Source: a virus. From it: a stretch of 26,169 nucleotides of DNA. The DNA lies in IMG/VR virus record IMGVR_UViG_3300025466_000158, positions 1 through 26,169 of that record, one strand, 5' to 3'. A program made the position numbers and the translations under genes. The notes beneath the pieces were generated by a model. That model was given only the letters and a program-made list of their open reading frames with translations, had not been told where the DNA came from and ran no database searches. This document shows, one piece after another, positions 5,700 through 13,507 of the stretch. Position 1 is the first letter of the stretch; each line of letters starts with the position of its first letter.

Positions 5700-6043
5700 T
5701 GAACATAGATTTAAGAGATTGGTTTGCAGGACTTGCCATGCAAAGTTTTTTAAATCAATCGCATACAGGAGTAATTGGAAAAGAAGCTTATATGTTGGCA
5801 GACTTGATGTTAGAAGCCAGAATCATTTCAATTCATGAAAAAAACAAAGATACCATACATCTTATGTATCTTGACAAAAGATCAATTAATGTTTTGAAAG
5901 CACATGGAGTCTTTAGGATAAGTGATTTGTTAAACATGACTTTCACTGATTTAATGAAAATACCAAATTGTGGATCTTATACAGCAAAGAAAATTAGGCA
6001 AGAAGTACATAAACTTGGATACAAATTAAAGGGCGAACAATGA
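5699..6043 (+). CDS. Phage protein with RNA polymerase alpha-CTD-like helix-hairpin-helix domain
   Basis: A 114-residue protein. The N-terminus (DLRDWFAGLAMQSFL) resembles a short helix common in small phage proteins. Residues about 57-111 align by eye with the alpha subunit C-terminal domain: LDKRSINVLKAHGV, then ISDLLNMTFTDLMKIPNCGS, then a helix ending KLGYKL. R61 and N64 occupy the places of E. coli alpha R265 and N268, the DNA-contact residues, and N90/G92 match N294/G296; K298 is replaced by tyrosine. It could bind UP-element DNA or transcription factors and so interfere with host polymerase, which is inference. Composition is more AT-rich than the next large gene. The stop overlaps the following ATG. 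Confidence 0.7.
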   Translation: MNIDLRDWFAGLAMQSFLNQSHTGVIGKEAYMLADLMLEARIISIHEKNKDTIHLMYLDKRSINVLKAHGVFRISDLLNMTFTDLMKIPNCGSYTAKKIRQEVHKLGYKLKGEQ

Positions 6044-6159
6044 GTAACAGATCTTATTTTGAAGAGTATGACGAGTGGCAGAAAGAAGTCGAAGAGACTG
6101 GCGAGTATGACGAGTGGGTTAATGAACAATTATTGAAACAAAAAGAGGAACAATCATGA
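6040..6159 (+). CDS. 39-residue acidic micropeptide with internal repeat
   Basis: A short gene from ATG 6040 (ATGA overlap with the upstream stop) to TGA 6157-6159, which in turn overlaps the ATG of the SSB-like gene. The peptide is strongly acidic, with EYDEW repeated (EEYDEWQKEVEETGEYDEW). The repeat is exact at DNA level: 15 bases at 6064-6078 and 6103-6117. The double overlap makes real translation likely. An acidic product just before an SSB-like protein could be a DNA mimic or partner protein, but there is no evidence for that. Confidence 0.6.
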   Translation: MSNRSYFEEYDEWQKEVEETGEYDEWVNEQLLKQKEEQS

Positions 6160-6788
6160 GTTTTATAGTAGAAAGCAATCAAGAGCGTACATTCAAAAAC
6201 GTGCCTGTGGGTTCACACCTTGGCCGCTGTTATCGCATCATTGACTTAGGCTCACAGAAGTCTGAGTACATGGGCGAAGTTAAAGTCCAACGCAAAATCA
6301 TGTTGGGTTGGGAGTTGTTTGGAGAAGATGACAACGGCCAATCACTGACAACTGATGACGGAAAACCCATGGGAATCTTCAAGAATTACACACTCAGTTG
6401 GTCTGAGAATGCCAATTTAAGGAAAGATTTGCAGGCATGGAGGGGTAAGCCTTGGACTGATGCTGAAGCCCGTAGATTTGACCTTAAAACCATTCTAGGT
6501 GCCTTTGGGATGCTCAATGTCGTACACCGCGAGGTCAATGGCAAGACTTATGCAAATGTGGCAGGAATCAGCCCAGTGCCCTCAATGATCAAGACAGCAG
6601 GACTACCCAAGGCTGTCAACAAGGATCAGTTGTTTGTCATTACTGAGCCTGACATGGCACTCTTTGAGACGTTTGGCGATGGCTTAAAGAGCAAAATTAC
6701 TAACACTCCTGAGTGGGCAATGCAAAAAGGCAAGGTGGTTGGCACCGTTAGCTCGTTTGAAGATTTAGATGATTCAATCCCATTTTAA
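6156..6788 (+). CDS. SSB-like single-stranded DNA-binding protein
   Basis: A 210-residue protein ending in the acidic tail LDDSIPF, the hallmark by which bacterial SSBs recruit partner proteins. The body has a beta-rich part (SHLGRCYRIIDLGSQKSEYM, KVQRKIMLGWELFGE) consistent with an OB fold, then FKNYTLSWSENANLRKDLQA and GAFGMLNVVH. This matches a phage protein family annotated as putative ssDNA-binding and found beside PD-(D/E)XK exonucleases. It should coat ssDNA during phage replication and recombination. A wide family with low identity to SSB proper; tail and context carry most of the assignment. Confidence 0.65.
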   Translation: MSFIVESNQERTFKNVPVGSHLGRCYRIIDLGSQKSEYMGEVKVQRKIMLGWELFGEDDNGQSLTTDDGKPMGIFKNYTLSWSENANLRKDLQAWRGKPWTDAEARRFDLKTILGAFGMLNVVHREVNGKTYANVAGISPVPSMIKTAGLPKAVNKDQLFVITEPDMALFETFGDGLKSKITNTPEWAMQKGKVVGTVSSFEDLDDSIPF

Positions 6789-6805
6789 GGAATGGAAATA
6801 TTCAA

Positions 6806-7024
6806 ATGAGCGATTCACACCATAACATAATTTTGGATTGTTTGGCAAAGCATGGCGCTTTGGGTAAAGATGGAATTTCAAGGCTTACGAATCTTGATGT
6901 TAATCAATGTTCAAGGGCTTTGCCCATTCTTCAAAGACAAGGCTTGGTTGAGTTAACAGATAGAACAGTTCTTTCTGATTCCAAGAGACCAGAACGTGAA
7001 TGGAGGGCTTGTCATGTCAAGTGA
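6806..7024 (+). CDS. Small winged-helix DNA-binding protein
   Basis: A 72-residue protein made of one predicted winged helix: a first helix (HNIILDCLAKHGALGKDGIS), the recognition helix region (LDVNQCSRALPILQRQGLVE), then a beta wing (LTDRTVLSDSKRPEREWRAC). That is the MarR/LysR-like one-domain layout used by many small phage regulators. A GGAA-type ribosome binding site lies upstream. Its end overlaps the start of the next gene, which also looks like a winged helix. The target is unknown; it probably regulates phage genes. Confidence 0.6.
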   Translation: MSDSHHNIILDCLAKHGALGKDGISRLTNLDVNQCSRALPILQRQGLVELTDRTVLSDSKRPEREWRACHVK

Positions 7025-7367
7025 TATTTACACAGAAGATATGTTTGACGATCAACCAAAACCTTCTTCTAGTAGAGCGCTATCGAGGAGAAATGATCCA
7101 GAAACAAGCGTCACCGCCACTAAATATACCAACATCAATAAATTGGAAGCAGAAGTAGTTTGGGCTATTGCACATTTTATGAATGGCTGTATCTATGACG
7201 ATGTTATCAAATTACTACCTCACAGAAGAGTTCACAGCATACAACCTCGATTTGCCCCCTTGTTGAGAAAAAAAATAATTATTAATACAGGAGAGAAAAG
7301 GATGGGGTTGTCTGGTAGAAAACAACGAGTAGTAAAAATTAACCTAAAGGACAGAAATGATAGTTAG
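7014..7367 (+). CDS. Phage winged-helix-like protein
   Basis: A 117-residue protein from ATG 7014, preceded by GGAGG at 7002-7006; an in-frame ATG at 6996 lacks such a site. After a disordered start, SRRNDPETSVTATKY is a motif seen in phage proteins that precede a winged helix. The helix-wing part follows (LEAEVVWAIAHFMNGCIYDD, VIKLLPHRRVHSIQPRFAPL, then a basic beta end GRKQRVVKINL). Function is unknown beyond likely DNA binding. It overlaps both neighbours by 11 bases and lies between the regulator and exonuclease genes. Confidence 0.6.
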   Translation: MSSDIYTEDMFDDQPKPSSSRALSRRNDPETSVTATKYTNINKLEAEVVWAIAHFMNGCIYDDVIKLLPHRRVHSIQPRFAPLLRKKIIINTGEKRMGLSGRKQRVVKINLKDRNDS

Positions 7368-8112
7368 AGCATCAGAATCACAACACTGGTACGACAGGAG
7401 TGGCAAGCCTGCCTACTCTGTTATTGCCAAGAATGGCCTACCACGGCCTACAACGCTCAGAGATGCGCGTAAGCTTAACCTTGTACCCTCGGTCACTGGC
7501 ATTCTCAATTGCGCGGCAAAACCCGCTTTAGAGGCTTGGAAACTCAATCAAATGATGTTGGCCTGCCTGACCATCCAGAAGGTGGAAGGGGAGACTGAAG
7601 AGCGCTTCATTGACCGCATTATCAAGGACTCGAAAGAACACGCAAAGATGGCCGCCGAGCGTGGTACATCGGTTCATACAGCCCTTGAAAAGAGCTATGA
7701 GGGAGTCTTTCATTCAGACTATATGGAGCACTCCATCGGCACTCAAAACGCGGTAGAAGAGCATTTTGGTACGCCTAACTGGAATACTGAGAAGTCTTTC
7801 TGCCACGAGAGCGGTTTTGGCGGCAAGGTGGATTTGCACTCCACTGACGGCAGAGGGGTAGTCATTGACTTCAAGACAAAGGAATTTAGTGACCCCAACG
7901 CCGTAGAAGCATGGGATGAGCAGTTGATGCAACTCTGTGCGTATCGAGTCGGATTAGGTATCCCAGAGGCTAGATGTGCAAACGTGTTTGTCTCTGTCAC
8001 CGTACCCGGCCTCGTCAAAGTAATCGAGTGGACAGATGATGAGATGAAAAAGGGTTGGGAGATGTTCAGCGCTCTCCTGAAATATTGGCAAGCTAAAAAC
8101 AATCACAGGTGA
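7357..8112 (+). CDS. PD-(D/E)XK (RecB/Cas4-like) phage exonuclease
   Basis: A 251-residue nuclease. Motifs in order: ERGTSVHTALE (H107), the usual N-terminal histidine motif; GFGGKVDL with D159; VVIDFKTKEF with D171 and K173, the D-x-K core; and EQLMQLCAYR, the conserved QxxxY helix. These match phage RecB/Cas4-type exonucleases used for end resection in recombination. An SSB-like protein upstream supports a recombination/replication set. No annealase is identified here. GC content is higher than in the small genes on both sides. Nuclease assignment is firm; substrate direction cannot be read from sequence. Confidence 0.85.
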   Translation: MIVRASESQHWYDRSGKPAYSVIAKNGLPRPTTLRDARKLNLVPSVTGILNCAAKPALEAWKLNQMMLACLTIQKVEGETEERFIDRIIKDSKEHAKMAAERGTSVHTALEKSYEGVFHSDYMEHSIGTQNAVEEHFGTPNWNTEKSFCHESGFGGKVDLHSTDGRGVVIDFKTKEFSDPNAVEAWDEQLMQLCAYRVGLGIPEARCANVFVSVTVPGLVKVIEWTDDEMKKGWEMFSALLKYWQAKNNHR

Positions 8113-8116
8113 CTAT

Positions 8117-8266
8117 ATGTGGGCAATTGGTGGATTTTTATGTGCTTTTGCATGGTTGACTCACATCTTCTTTTGCTTTGGCCATGCGGCTTGGGGCTTT
8201 TTAGTCGCAGGCGCTATTTTCTTTCCCATCGGAATCCTCCATGGGTTTTATATTTGGTTTAACTAG
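8117..8266 (+). CDS. 49-residue two-helix membrane protein
   Basis: A short gene from ATG 8117 (AGGTGA just upstream) to TAG 8264-8266. The product is very hydrophobic and aromatic with two probable membrane helices (IGGFLCAFAWLTHIFFCF and WGFLVAGAIFFPIGILHGF). It lies 4 bases after the exonuclease and 8 before the next ATG, so it belongs to the operon. Small membrane proteins in early operons can be superinfection-exclusion or holin-like factors, but no family is recognised. Confidence 0.55.
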   Translation: MWAIGGFLCAFAWLTHIFFCFGHAAWGFLVAGAIFFPIGILHGFYIWFN

Positions 8267-8274
8267 GAGCAACA

Positions 8275-8517
8275 ATGACAAAATTAATTAAATTAGAAAT
8301 CGATCCATATGACTTACCTTTTATTAGGGTAGCTATTTTAGGAAGAGCACAAAACATTCTTGATTACATAGATCTTTGTATAGAAGATTATGTGAATGAA
8401 CCGGATGAGATTAAAGATGTAGCCATAGACAACTTCAAATCTGATATTGAAGAAATGATTGAAAAACATCAACCCAAAAAAGTAGGCAGACCAAAAGGAA
8501 GTAAAAATGCAAAATAA
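8275..8517 (+). CDS. Small acidic protein with AT-hook-like basic end
   Basis: An 80-residue protein from ATG 8275 after AGGAGC. Residues 1-60 form an acidic helical part (DYIDLCIEDYVNEPDEIKD). The C-terminus is basic: KKVGRPKGSKNAK, which contains the GRP core of an AT-hook, so minor-groove DNA binding is plausible. The same (K)RGRPKGSKN-type ending occurs on many small phage proteins. It overlaps the next gene by 11 bases and is AT-rich. Function unknown. Confidence 0.6.
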   Translation: MTKLIKLEIDPYDLPFIRVAILGRAQNILDYIDLCIEDYVNEPDEIKDVAIDNFKSDIEEMIEKHQPKKVGRPKGSKNAK

Positions 8518-8737
8518 ATTTTTAACTGAAAACGATATCAAGCAAATATTTTTTGCTTCACAAATGGACAATGTTGAGGGCTATGACTTAGATGAACTGT
8601 TGGATTTTGCCGACAAGGTAATCTTAACTGTTGCTGAAGATGTTGCCAGACGTGAGCGTGAGCTTTGCATTGATTTTGTCAAAAGTCTAAACACTGAAGT
8701 TGCTAAAGCTCTAAGGGAGAAACGGGGCAACCTATGA
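8507..8737 (+). CDS. Small helical phage protein with RERELC helix
   Basis: A 76-residue helical protein, function unknown. The second half (EDVARRERELCIDFVKSLN) contains the RERE(L/A)C helix also present in minus-strand genes at 2493 and 2732, which suggests a shared small phage domain used in both early operons. It overlaps the upstream gene by 11 bases and its stop overlaps the next ATG (ATGA). Confidence 0.55.
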   Translation: MQNKFLTENDIKQIFFASQMDNVEGYDLDELLDFADKVILTVAEDVARRERELCIDFVKSLNTEVAKALREKRGNL

Positions 8738-8955
8738 ATGCCAAAGAGTTTGTCTCAGAACTCATTGGTAGTCAATGGGAGGAGCATATCCTTCCGTACC
8801 TTTTAGAGTCCCTCAAGCGTTCGATGTTAGATGCACAAAGATATGACTATATCCGAGACTATGCAAAAAATATGTCGTTTAATGAGGAACCAAGGTCACG
8901 TGTAGAAATGCACAAGTTTGATGCAATGCTAGACGCTAGAAGGATGGATGACTGA
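8734..8955 (+). CDS. Small phage protein, last gene of the plus operon
   Basis: A 73-residue protein of unknown function. The N-terminal two-thirds are helical (EFVSELIGSQWEEHILPYLL), followed by LDAQRYDYIRDYAK, a stretch common in small phage proteins. The gene starts in an ATGA overlap and ends right before a strong hairpin. No signal peptide, membrane segment or catalytic motif is visible. Confidence 0.5.
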   Translation: MNAKEFVSELIGSQWEEHILPYLLESLKRSMLDAQRYDYIRDYAKNMSFNEEPRSRVEMHKFDAMLDARRMDD

Positions 8956-8981
8956 AAAAAAGGGGGGCACTAAGACCCCCC
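8955..8981 (-). terminator. Intrinsic terminator between convergent operons
   Basis: Stem GGGGGG (8962-8967) / CCCCCC (8976-8981) with an 8-base loop. Read on the minus strand it is followed by seven T (8961-8955), so it best ends the late virion operon. On the plus strand the hairpin is preceded by A and followed by AAAACCC, a weaker terminator for the early operon. Confidence 0.8.
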
Positions 8982-9000
8982 AAAACCCTCTTTGCAACTG

Positions 9001-10746
9001 CTAGGGATTCGTTTGTATTGGTGGCTCTAGATCGGGTTGAGCACCTTGGATGCCACCCAATGCAGATAGACCACCGGTCACATAAGGTGATGCCTTCTGA
9101 AAGACTTCAGGCCGCTTAGTGGCTAAGTTAGTCAACATCTTCATTCCTACTGGGGAATAAGCGCCAGATGCAATAAGGGATTTGATTGCTAAAGCCCCTA
9201 GAGCAGGCGATCCAACACCAGTTGCTCCTGCACCACCAAGCCCCATGGCCAGTTTCTGCCACATAGCCCTATCTGCGGTATTGCTGTTAGGAACAGTTCC
9301 ACCCATGACGTTTTGTGCAAGCTTTGCCTCGTTAGAAAACTTGCCCAAGCCAGACGCTGTTTGTTTGCGTCCTGCGGCTTGTTGTACGGCACTGCTAAAT
9401 TGGTCAGGCGAGAATACTCCTTCGTCTGCACCTTTTCTAGATGACGCAGTTTCAAGCACCTTATTATTCTTAAATACCTCGTGCGTATTGGCAATTTGTT
9501 TTGCAACAGCAGGGTTTTGATATGCCATTTCAGACCGGAGACTTCTTAAAATACTCTCATAGCCAAAACCAAGGTCTTCGTGACCCTTTTCAAAAGCTTC
9601 GTTTGCCCTACTACTCAAATACTTTTCCATTGAGCGATAGTCCTTGCCACCAATTAATTGACCCTTTTGCATCGGTTCAATAATGTTTTTGATGACATCT
9701 TTTTTCAACTGAGATGCGTAGTCTGGGATAAACGGCGAATAGTTATTCAGCGCCTCCTCTATACGTCCAGAAGTAGTTTTTCCAGTCGAGTCAAGTAAAT
9801 TGGTTCTAAAGACATTGTTGTTTGCTATATCGTCATATGACTTATTAATTTGTTCATTAATAAATTGATTAGTTTCATGTCCTGCTTTAATGTTTTCAGG
9901 AACAGTAATTCCCAAAGGAGCTAGAGCTTTGTTGGCTATGGCTTTATTGAATCCCTTAAACGTGTTTCTAACGCCACTGGCCATGATGTCACCCAATATA
10001 GGCACACTGGACATTTTCTTTTCACCTTCACGCAAAGCACCACCAACAATAGGCATATCACCCATTAATTGACCGATTGTGAATCGATCCATGCCCATGT
10101 CCATCAACTTCTTGATTTCATCTGAAACAACAGGCTTTGTCAGCATTTGACCGACTTTACCAAGCCCTGCACCCATAGCCGTTGATGAAGCTAGTTGCAT
10201 TGGCTTTTCTTCTGAGAACTCGCCTTTTCCTTCAGTTGGCGTTAAAGCACCCGCTGTAAGACCGCCTGCACCTGATTTGAATAAGGTAGATCCACCCAAG
10301 GCAGGAACCTTGCCTGCTAACTGGAATGCCTTGCCTGCCACGGGGCCAACAGTTGCGCCCTCGCCAATCATAGAACCCAAAGAAGAAACAGCAGGATAAG
10401 AAATGTCGGCGGCGTGTTGCTTGGCCTCCCGAACCATCTGGGCAGGCTTTCTGTATCCAACATACTCAGCCAATGCCGCAGGTATAGATGCCGCCCCTGC
10501 CAAACTTGACTCACCAAGAGCCATGGGTATATTTGCAGATCGCTCTGTGTCTTGCACAGCCCTGCGGCCAGTCATTTGAGGGAACACACCAGTCGCGGCT
10601 CCTCCACCAGTAGTTTCTACTGGAGTTGCTGTTTTCTTAGCATTAGGGAGAATATCTGTTTCTATGGCGTGGGTGATCTGCTTGTCACTGAAATTATCAG
10701 GGAAGTCAACATCACCAACACCCTCAACGTGTACTGTTTGTGCCAT
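9001..10746 (-). CDS. Probable internal virion/DNA-ejection protein
   Basis: A 581-residue protein. The N-terminal segment (VHVEGVGDVDFPDNFSDKQI, THAIETDIL) is a short motif at the start of many phage internal virion proteins. A glycine/alanine-rich middle with hydrophobic patches follows (residues about 85-215), then a long helical region (300-450) and another G/A-rich hydrophobic segment near 500-545. Membrane-inserting patches separated by helices are what DNA-ejection proteins of podoviruses show. It is the last gene of the virion operon, after the tail hub, where P22 and related phages place ejection genes. The role is inferred from position and composition. Confidence 0.55.
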   Translation of the reverse strand: MAQTVHVEGVGDVDFPDNFSDKQITHAIETDILPNAKKTATPVETTGGGAATGVFPQMTGRRAVQDTERSANIPMALGESSLAGAASIPAALAEYVGYRKPAQMVREAKQHAADISYPAVSSLGSMIGEGATVGPVAGKAFQLAGKVPALGGSTLFKSGAGGLTAGALTPTEGKGEFSEEKPMQLASSTAMGAGLGKVGQMLTKPVVSDEIKKLMDMGMDRFTIGQLMGDMPIVGGALREGEKKMSSVPILGDIMASGVRNTFKGFNKAIANKALAPLGITVPENIKAGHETNQFINEQINKSYDDIANNNVFRTNLLDSTGKTTSGRIEEALNNYSPFIPDYASQLKKDVIKNIIEPMQKGQLIGGKDYRSMEKYLSSRANEAFEKGHEDLGFGYESILRSLRSEMAYQNPAVAKQIANTHEVFKNNKVLETASSRKGADEGVFSPDQFSSAVQQAAGRKQTASGLGKFSNEAKLAQNVMGGTVPNSNTADRAMWQKLAMGLGGAGATGVGSPALGALAIKSLIASGAYSPVGMKMLTNLATKRPEVFQKASPYVTGGLSALGGIQGAQPDLEPPIQTNP

Positions 10747-10747
10747 G

Positions 10748-12397
10748 TTATTGCTCCACTAAGCCTTTACCTTGAACGTAAACTTTTCTTTTAGGTGCTC
10801 CAGTAGGAGTTGGTGTACTTGACTTGCCTTCAGCGTCAGGTTCGCCATAAACTGGTTTTTCACCACGCTGAATGCGTTTAATATTTTCCATACCTTGATC
10901 CATCTTTTTATTGATGTAATCAAATTGCTTTTCTTGTTCGGCATAAGAAAGTCCGGGATCGATTGCCGCAAGTGCATTGGCAACCTGTGCTCCCTCTTTA
11001 TTAGACAAAGCACCCAAACCACGCATTTGCTGTACTTGCGACAAGAACGCTTGGCTTTTTAATACGCCAACATTGGCCATAAAACCATATTGGCTTGTGC
11101 CTCTAACATTTTGCAAAGGATTGTAAGAAGTCAAACCACTCATGCGTCCTTCATGACTTCTGACTTCGTTTACTTTATCCTTCATGGATTGCATGGTTTG
11201 ATACTGTGTTTCTAAAGCTTGATCACGTTTTTCTTGTTTTTCATCTTTTTTGTCTTGTGCGGCTTGTTTTGCTAAATCAAGCCTTTCTTTGGCCATAGAC
11301 TCCATAATAGCCTTGCCCTGACCTTGTAAAGCCAAACTCATGTTCTTAAAGGTTTCATTAGAAGCCAATTGAGCATTTTTATCCATGCTTGATGTAGCCA
11401 TAGACAACAGATGTTGGGCAAGCGTATTGGCCTTATCCTCGTCCATGATGCCACTCTTATATTGCTTGGCGTACTGTTCTGCGGCTTGCTTTATTGCAGG
11501 GCCAGATTTGCCCAATTGATCTGCCATCAATGATAAAGCATCAAAAGGCGTACCCGTACTGGCGCTTGTGGCCAACATACCATTCTTACGCATTTCGCCC
11601 ACTGTTTTAGCATACTTCTCAGCAGATGCCAATGGATCACCAGTGAGTCTGGCGTAGTCTTGGAAGGCCATAGGATTGAGAGTAAACCCAACTTTTGGCT
11701 TGCCGTTCTCGTCCATTGTTGTGGTAGATTCCAACACTTTTGAGCCTGCTTCTTGCAAAGCTCGTTGTTTTTGCTCTGTTTGAGCTTGTTGTAGAAATTT
11801 GGGGTCTCTGAGAACAGATGCCAATCTCATGGCAATTCTTGGATCCATTTCTAGACCAGTCTTGCCTTCCTTGTACAACTGACCCATTAAGTTTTGAGAT
11901 TCTTTTTCGCGCTCATTCTCAGAGGCGGCCTTGGCCAATGCCATTCGAGCTTGCACATTAGAGATGTCATTCTTTTGCATCTGACCCTGTGCATTGCCCA
12001 CCTCTTCGGCCACATTACCAAGGGATTCAGAAAAGCTACCAGTCTTAGTGGGTCTAAAAAAGCCACGAGACATTGCCAACCCCATAGGATTGAAAGTATC
12101 TTTTTGGCTTAATAAGTCCTGAAGCTTACTTTGAGCATCTTCAAAAATCTTGTCGTATTTGTTGGTGTATGGCTCAACTCCTGTTGCCAAAGGAGCAGAA
12201 GCAACTGGAGGTGCAACTTGAGGCTCAACTGCAGGCTGTGGTGGAGGTGCAGGAGGAGTCAATGGCGGCTGTAGTGGAGGCTGTCCACCCATAGGTGGAG
12301 CGCCAGTCACTTGGCTCATGATGTCGTTACTAGTTGAGAAGAGAGCCTTATTAGGATCTCCACCACCGATAAGATTGGGTTGAATAGGTAATGGCAT
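10748..12397 (-). CDS. Probable internal virion protein with coiled coils
   Basis: A 549-residue protein. Residues 33-78 are proline-rich (GGQPPLQPPLTPPAPPPQPA). From about 90 to 500 it is predicted helical with coiled-coil stretches (MAKERLDLAKQAAQDKKDEK near 365), and the end carries a basic PKRKVYVQGKG. There is no membrane segment or enzyme motif. One base separates it from the next gene, so both are expressed together. Its place after the hub and its coiled-coil build suggest an ejected or scaffold-type virion protein. Not recognised as a named family. Confidence 0.5.
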   Translation of the reverse strand: MPLPIQPNLIGGGDPNKALFSTSNDIMSQVTGAPPMGGQPPLQPPLTPPAPPPQPAVEPQVAPPVASAPLATGVEPYTNKYDKIFEDAQSKLQDLLSQKDTFNPMGLAMSRGFFRPTKTGSFSESLGNVAEEVGNAQGQMQKNDISNVQARMALAKAASENEREKESQNLMGQLYKEGKTGLEMDPRIAMRLASVLRDPKFLQQAQTEQKQRALQEAGSKVLESTTTMDENGKPKVGFTLNPMAFQDYARLTGDPLASAEKYAKTVGEMRKNGMLATSASTGTPFDALSLMADQLGKSGPAIKQAAEQYAKQYKSGIMDEDKANTLAQHLLSMATSSMDKNAQLASNETFKNMSLALQGQGKAIMESMAKERLDLAKQAAQDKKDEKQEKRDQALETQYQTMQSMKDKVNEVRSHEGRMSGLTSYNPLQNVRGTSQYGFMANVGVLKSQAFLSQVQQMRGLGALSNKEGAQVANALAAIDPGLSYAEQEKQFDYINKKMDQGMENIKRIQRGEKPVYGEPDAEGKSSTPTPTGAPKRKVYVQGKGLVEQ

Positions 12398-12406
12398 TAT
12401 TAATCC

Positions 12407-13507
12407 TTAATCAAATCCAGTTATGACTTCTTTTCCAGTTGAATCTACAGTTTCGCCAGTCACTGGATCAATATGCACTTCCCCAATAGGATTGCTTCCA
12501 CCTGCGTGAGTTAGATCTGTAGGAATTACCGTACCGGGTGTAGTCACCCCTGAATTAAAGTTTGACAACAATGTATTTGGATCATTTTTACCAGTCAAAC
12601 CAAACGCACTCAAAAGCCCTTGTGCGGCACTTGTTCCACCACTATTAGAGCCAAACAACGAAGCCAAACCTGCAATCTGTGACAATGGCGATGCACCATA
12701 GCTACTGGCAGGCCCAGTCGAGGTTGTATTCGTAGTAGTGGGAATCGTGTAGCCTCTAAGCAACTGAGCCACATTTGTAGCATTGCTCAAGGGTGCATTA
12801 ATCATAGCTTGAGTCTGAGCTTGACCTTGAGAACCCAAAGTGGATGCCTCATTCAAACCTGCAACCGTGGCATTCATTGTGCCCGTACCAATGTTACCTT
12901 GAGTGCCTGCAATACTTCCAAGATTTTGTTGGTTTTGCAAAGCATTAGTAGCGGCTTGATTATAGGCGTTGTAGTTGTTTGTGGCCTCTTGTCCTAGCAA
13001 ACCTGTCTGAATGTTACCCAAAGCTTGCCCAGTGGCGTTTAAGGCGCGGCTTGAGCCTGCATTGCCTGAACCTGCAAAAAAGGACTGTAGACCCGGCAAC
13101 ACCGTTTGGTTAATGTTATTTGTATTTGCAGTCTCTAAAGCCTTATTGAGGTTGGCCACCTCGGGGTTATAAAGATTAGAAATTGCGGTTGGACTAAATG
13201 CATTTGTTGCATTTGTTGCTGTGGCGGCCGCAGAAGTAAGTGGACTCAACGCACCTTGTAATGCATTGGCTGAATTGGCTTGTCCTAATTCAGTGCCAAA
13301 AACTTGATTTTGTAAGGTAGTTAATGGTGCAACTAAAGGCTGACCTTCGGCTATATTGCCTGCAAGTGTTTGTTGAGGGTTTAGAGCTTGCGTTCCTGCT
13401 GTACCCAATGCGCTTAAAAAACCCGCATATTGAGATGGCGCAATAGTTTGCGATGTACCTGTGGTAGTTACATTGGGAGGTGCAATGCCTGAGAAAATGT
13501 CTGCCAT
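12407..13507 (-). CDS. N/T/A/Q-rich virion protein of unknown function
   Basis: A 366-residue low-complexity protein rich in A, N, Q, T and G (for example NLNKALETANTNNINQTVLP). It has short helical runs and a final GEVHIDPVTGETVDSTGKEV segment. No enzyme motif. The start overlaps the stop of the 936-residue gene as TAATG. The composition is typical of phage internal virion proteins that unfold for ejection; a tail fibre is less likely because beta-repeat signs are absent. Confidence 0.5.
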   Translation of the reverse strand: MADIFSGIAPPNVTTTGTSQTIAPSQYAGFLSALGTAGTQALNPQQTLAGNIAEGQPLVAPLTTLQNQVFGTELGQANSANALQGALSPLTSAAATATNATNAFSPTAISNLYNPEVANLNKALETANTNNINQTVLPGLQSFFAGSGNAGSSRALNATGQALGNIQTGLLGQEATNNYNAYNQAATNALQNQQNLGSIAGTQGNIGTGTMNATVAGLNEASTLGSQGQAQTQAMINAPLSNATNVAQLLRGYTIPTTTNTTSTGPASSYGASPLSQIAGLASLFGSNSGGTSAAQGLLSAFGLTGKNDPNTLLSNFNSGVTTPGTVIPTDLTHAGGSNPIGEVHIDPVTGETVDSTGKEVITGFD

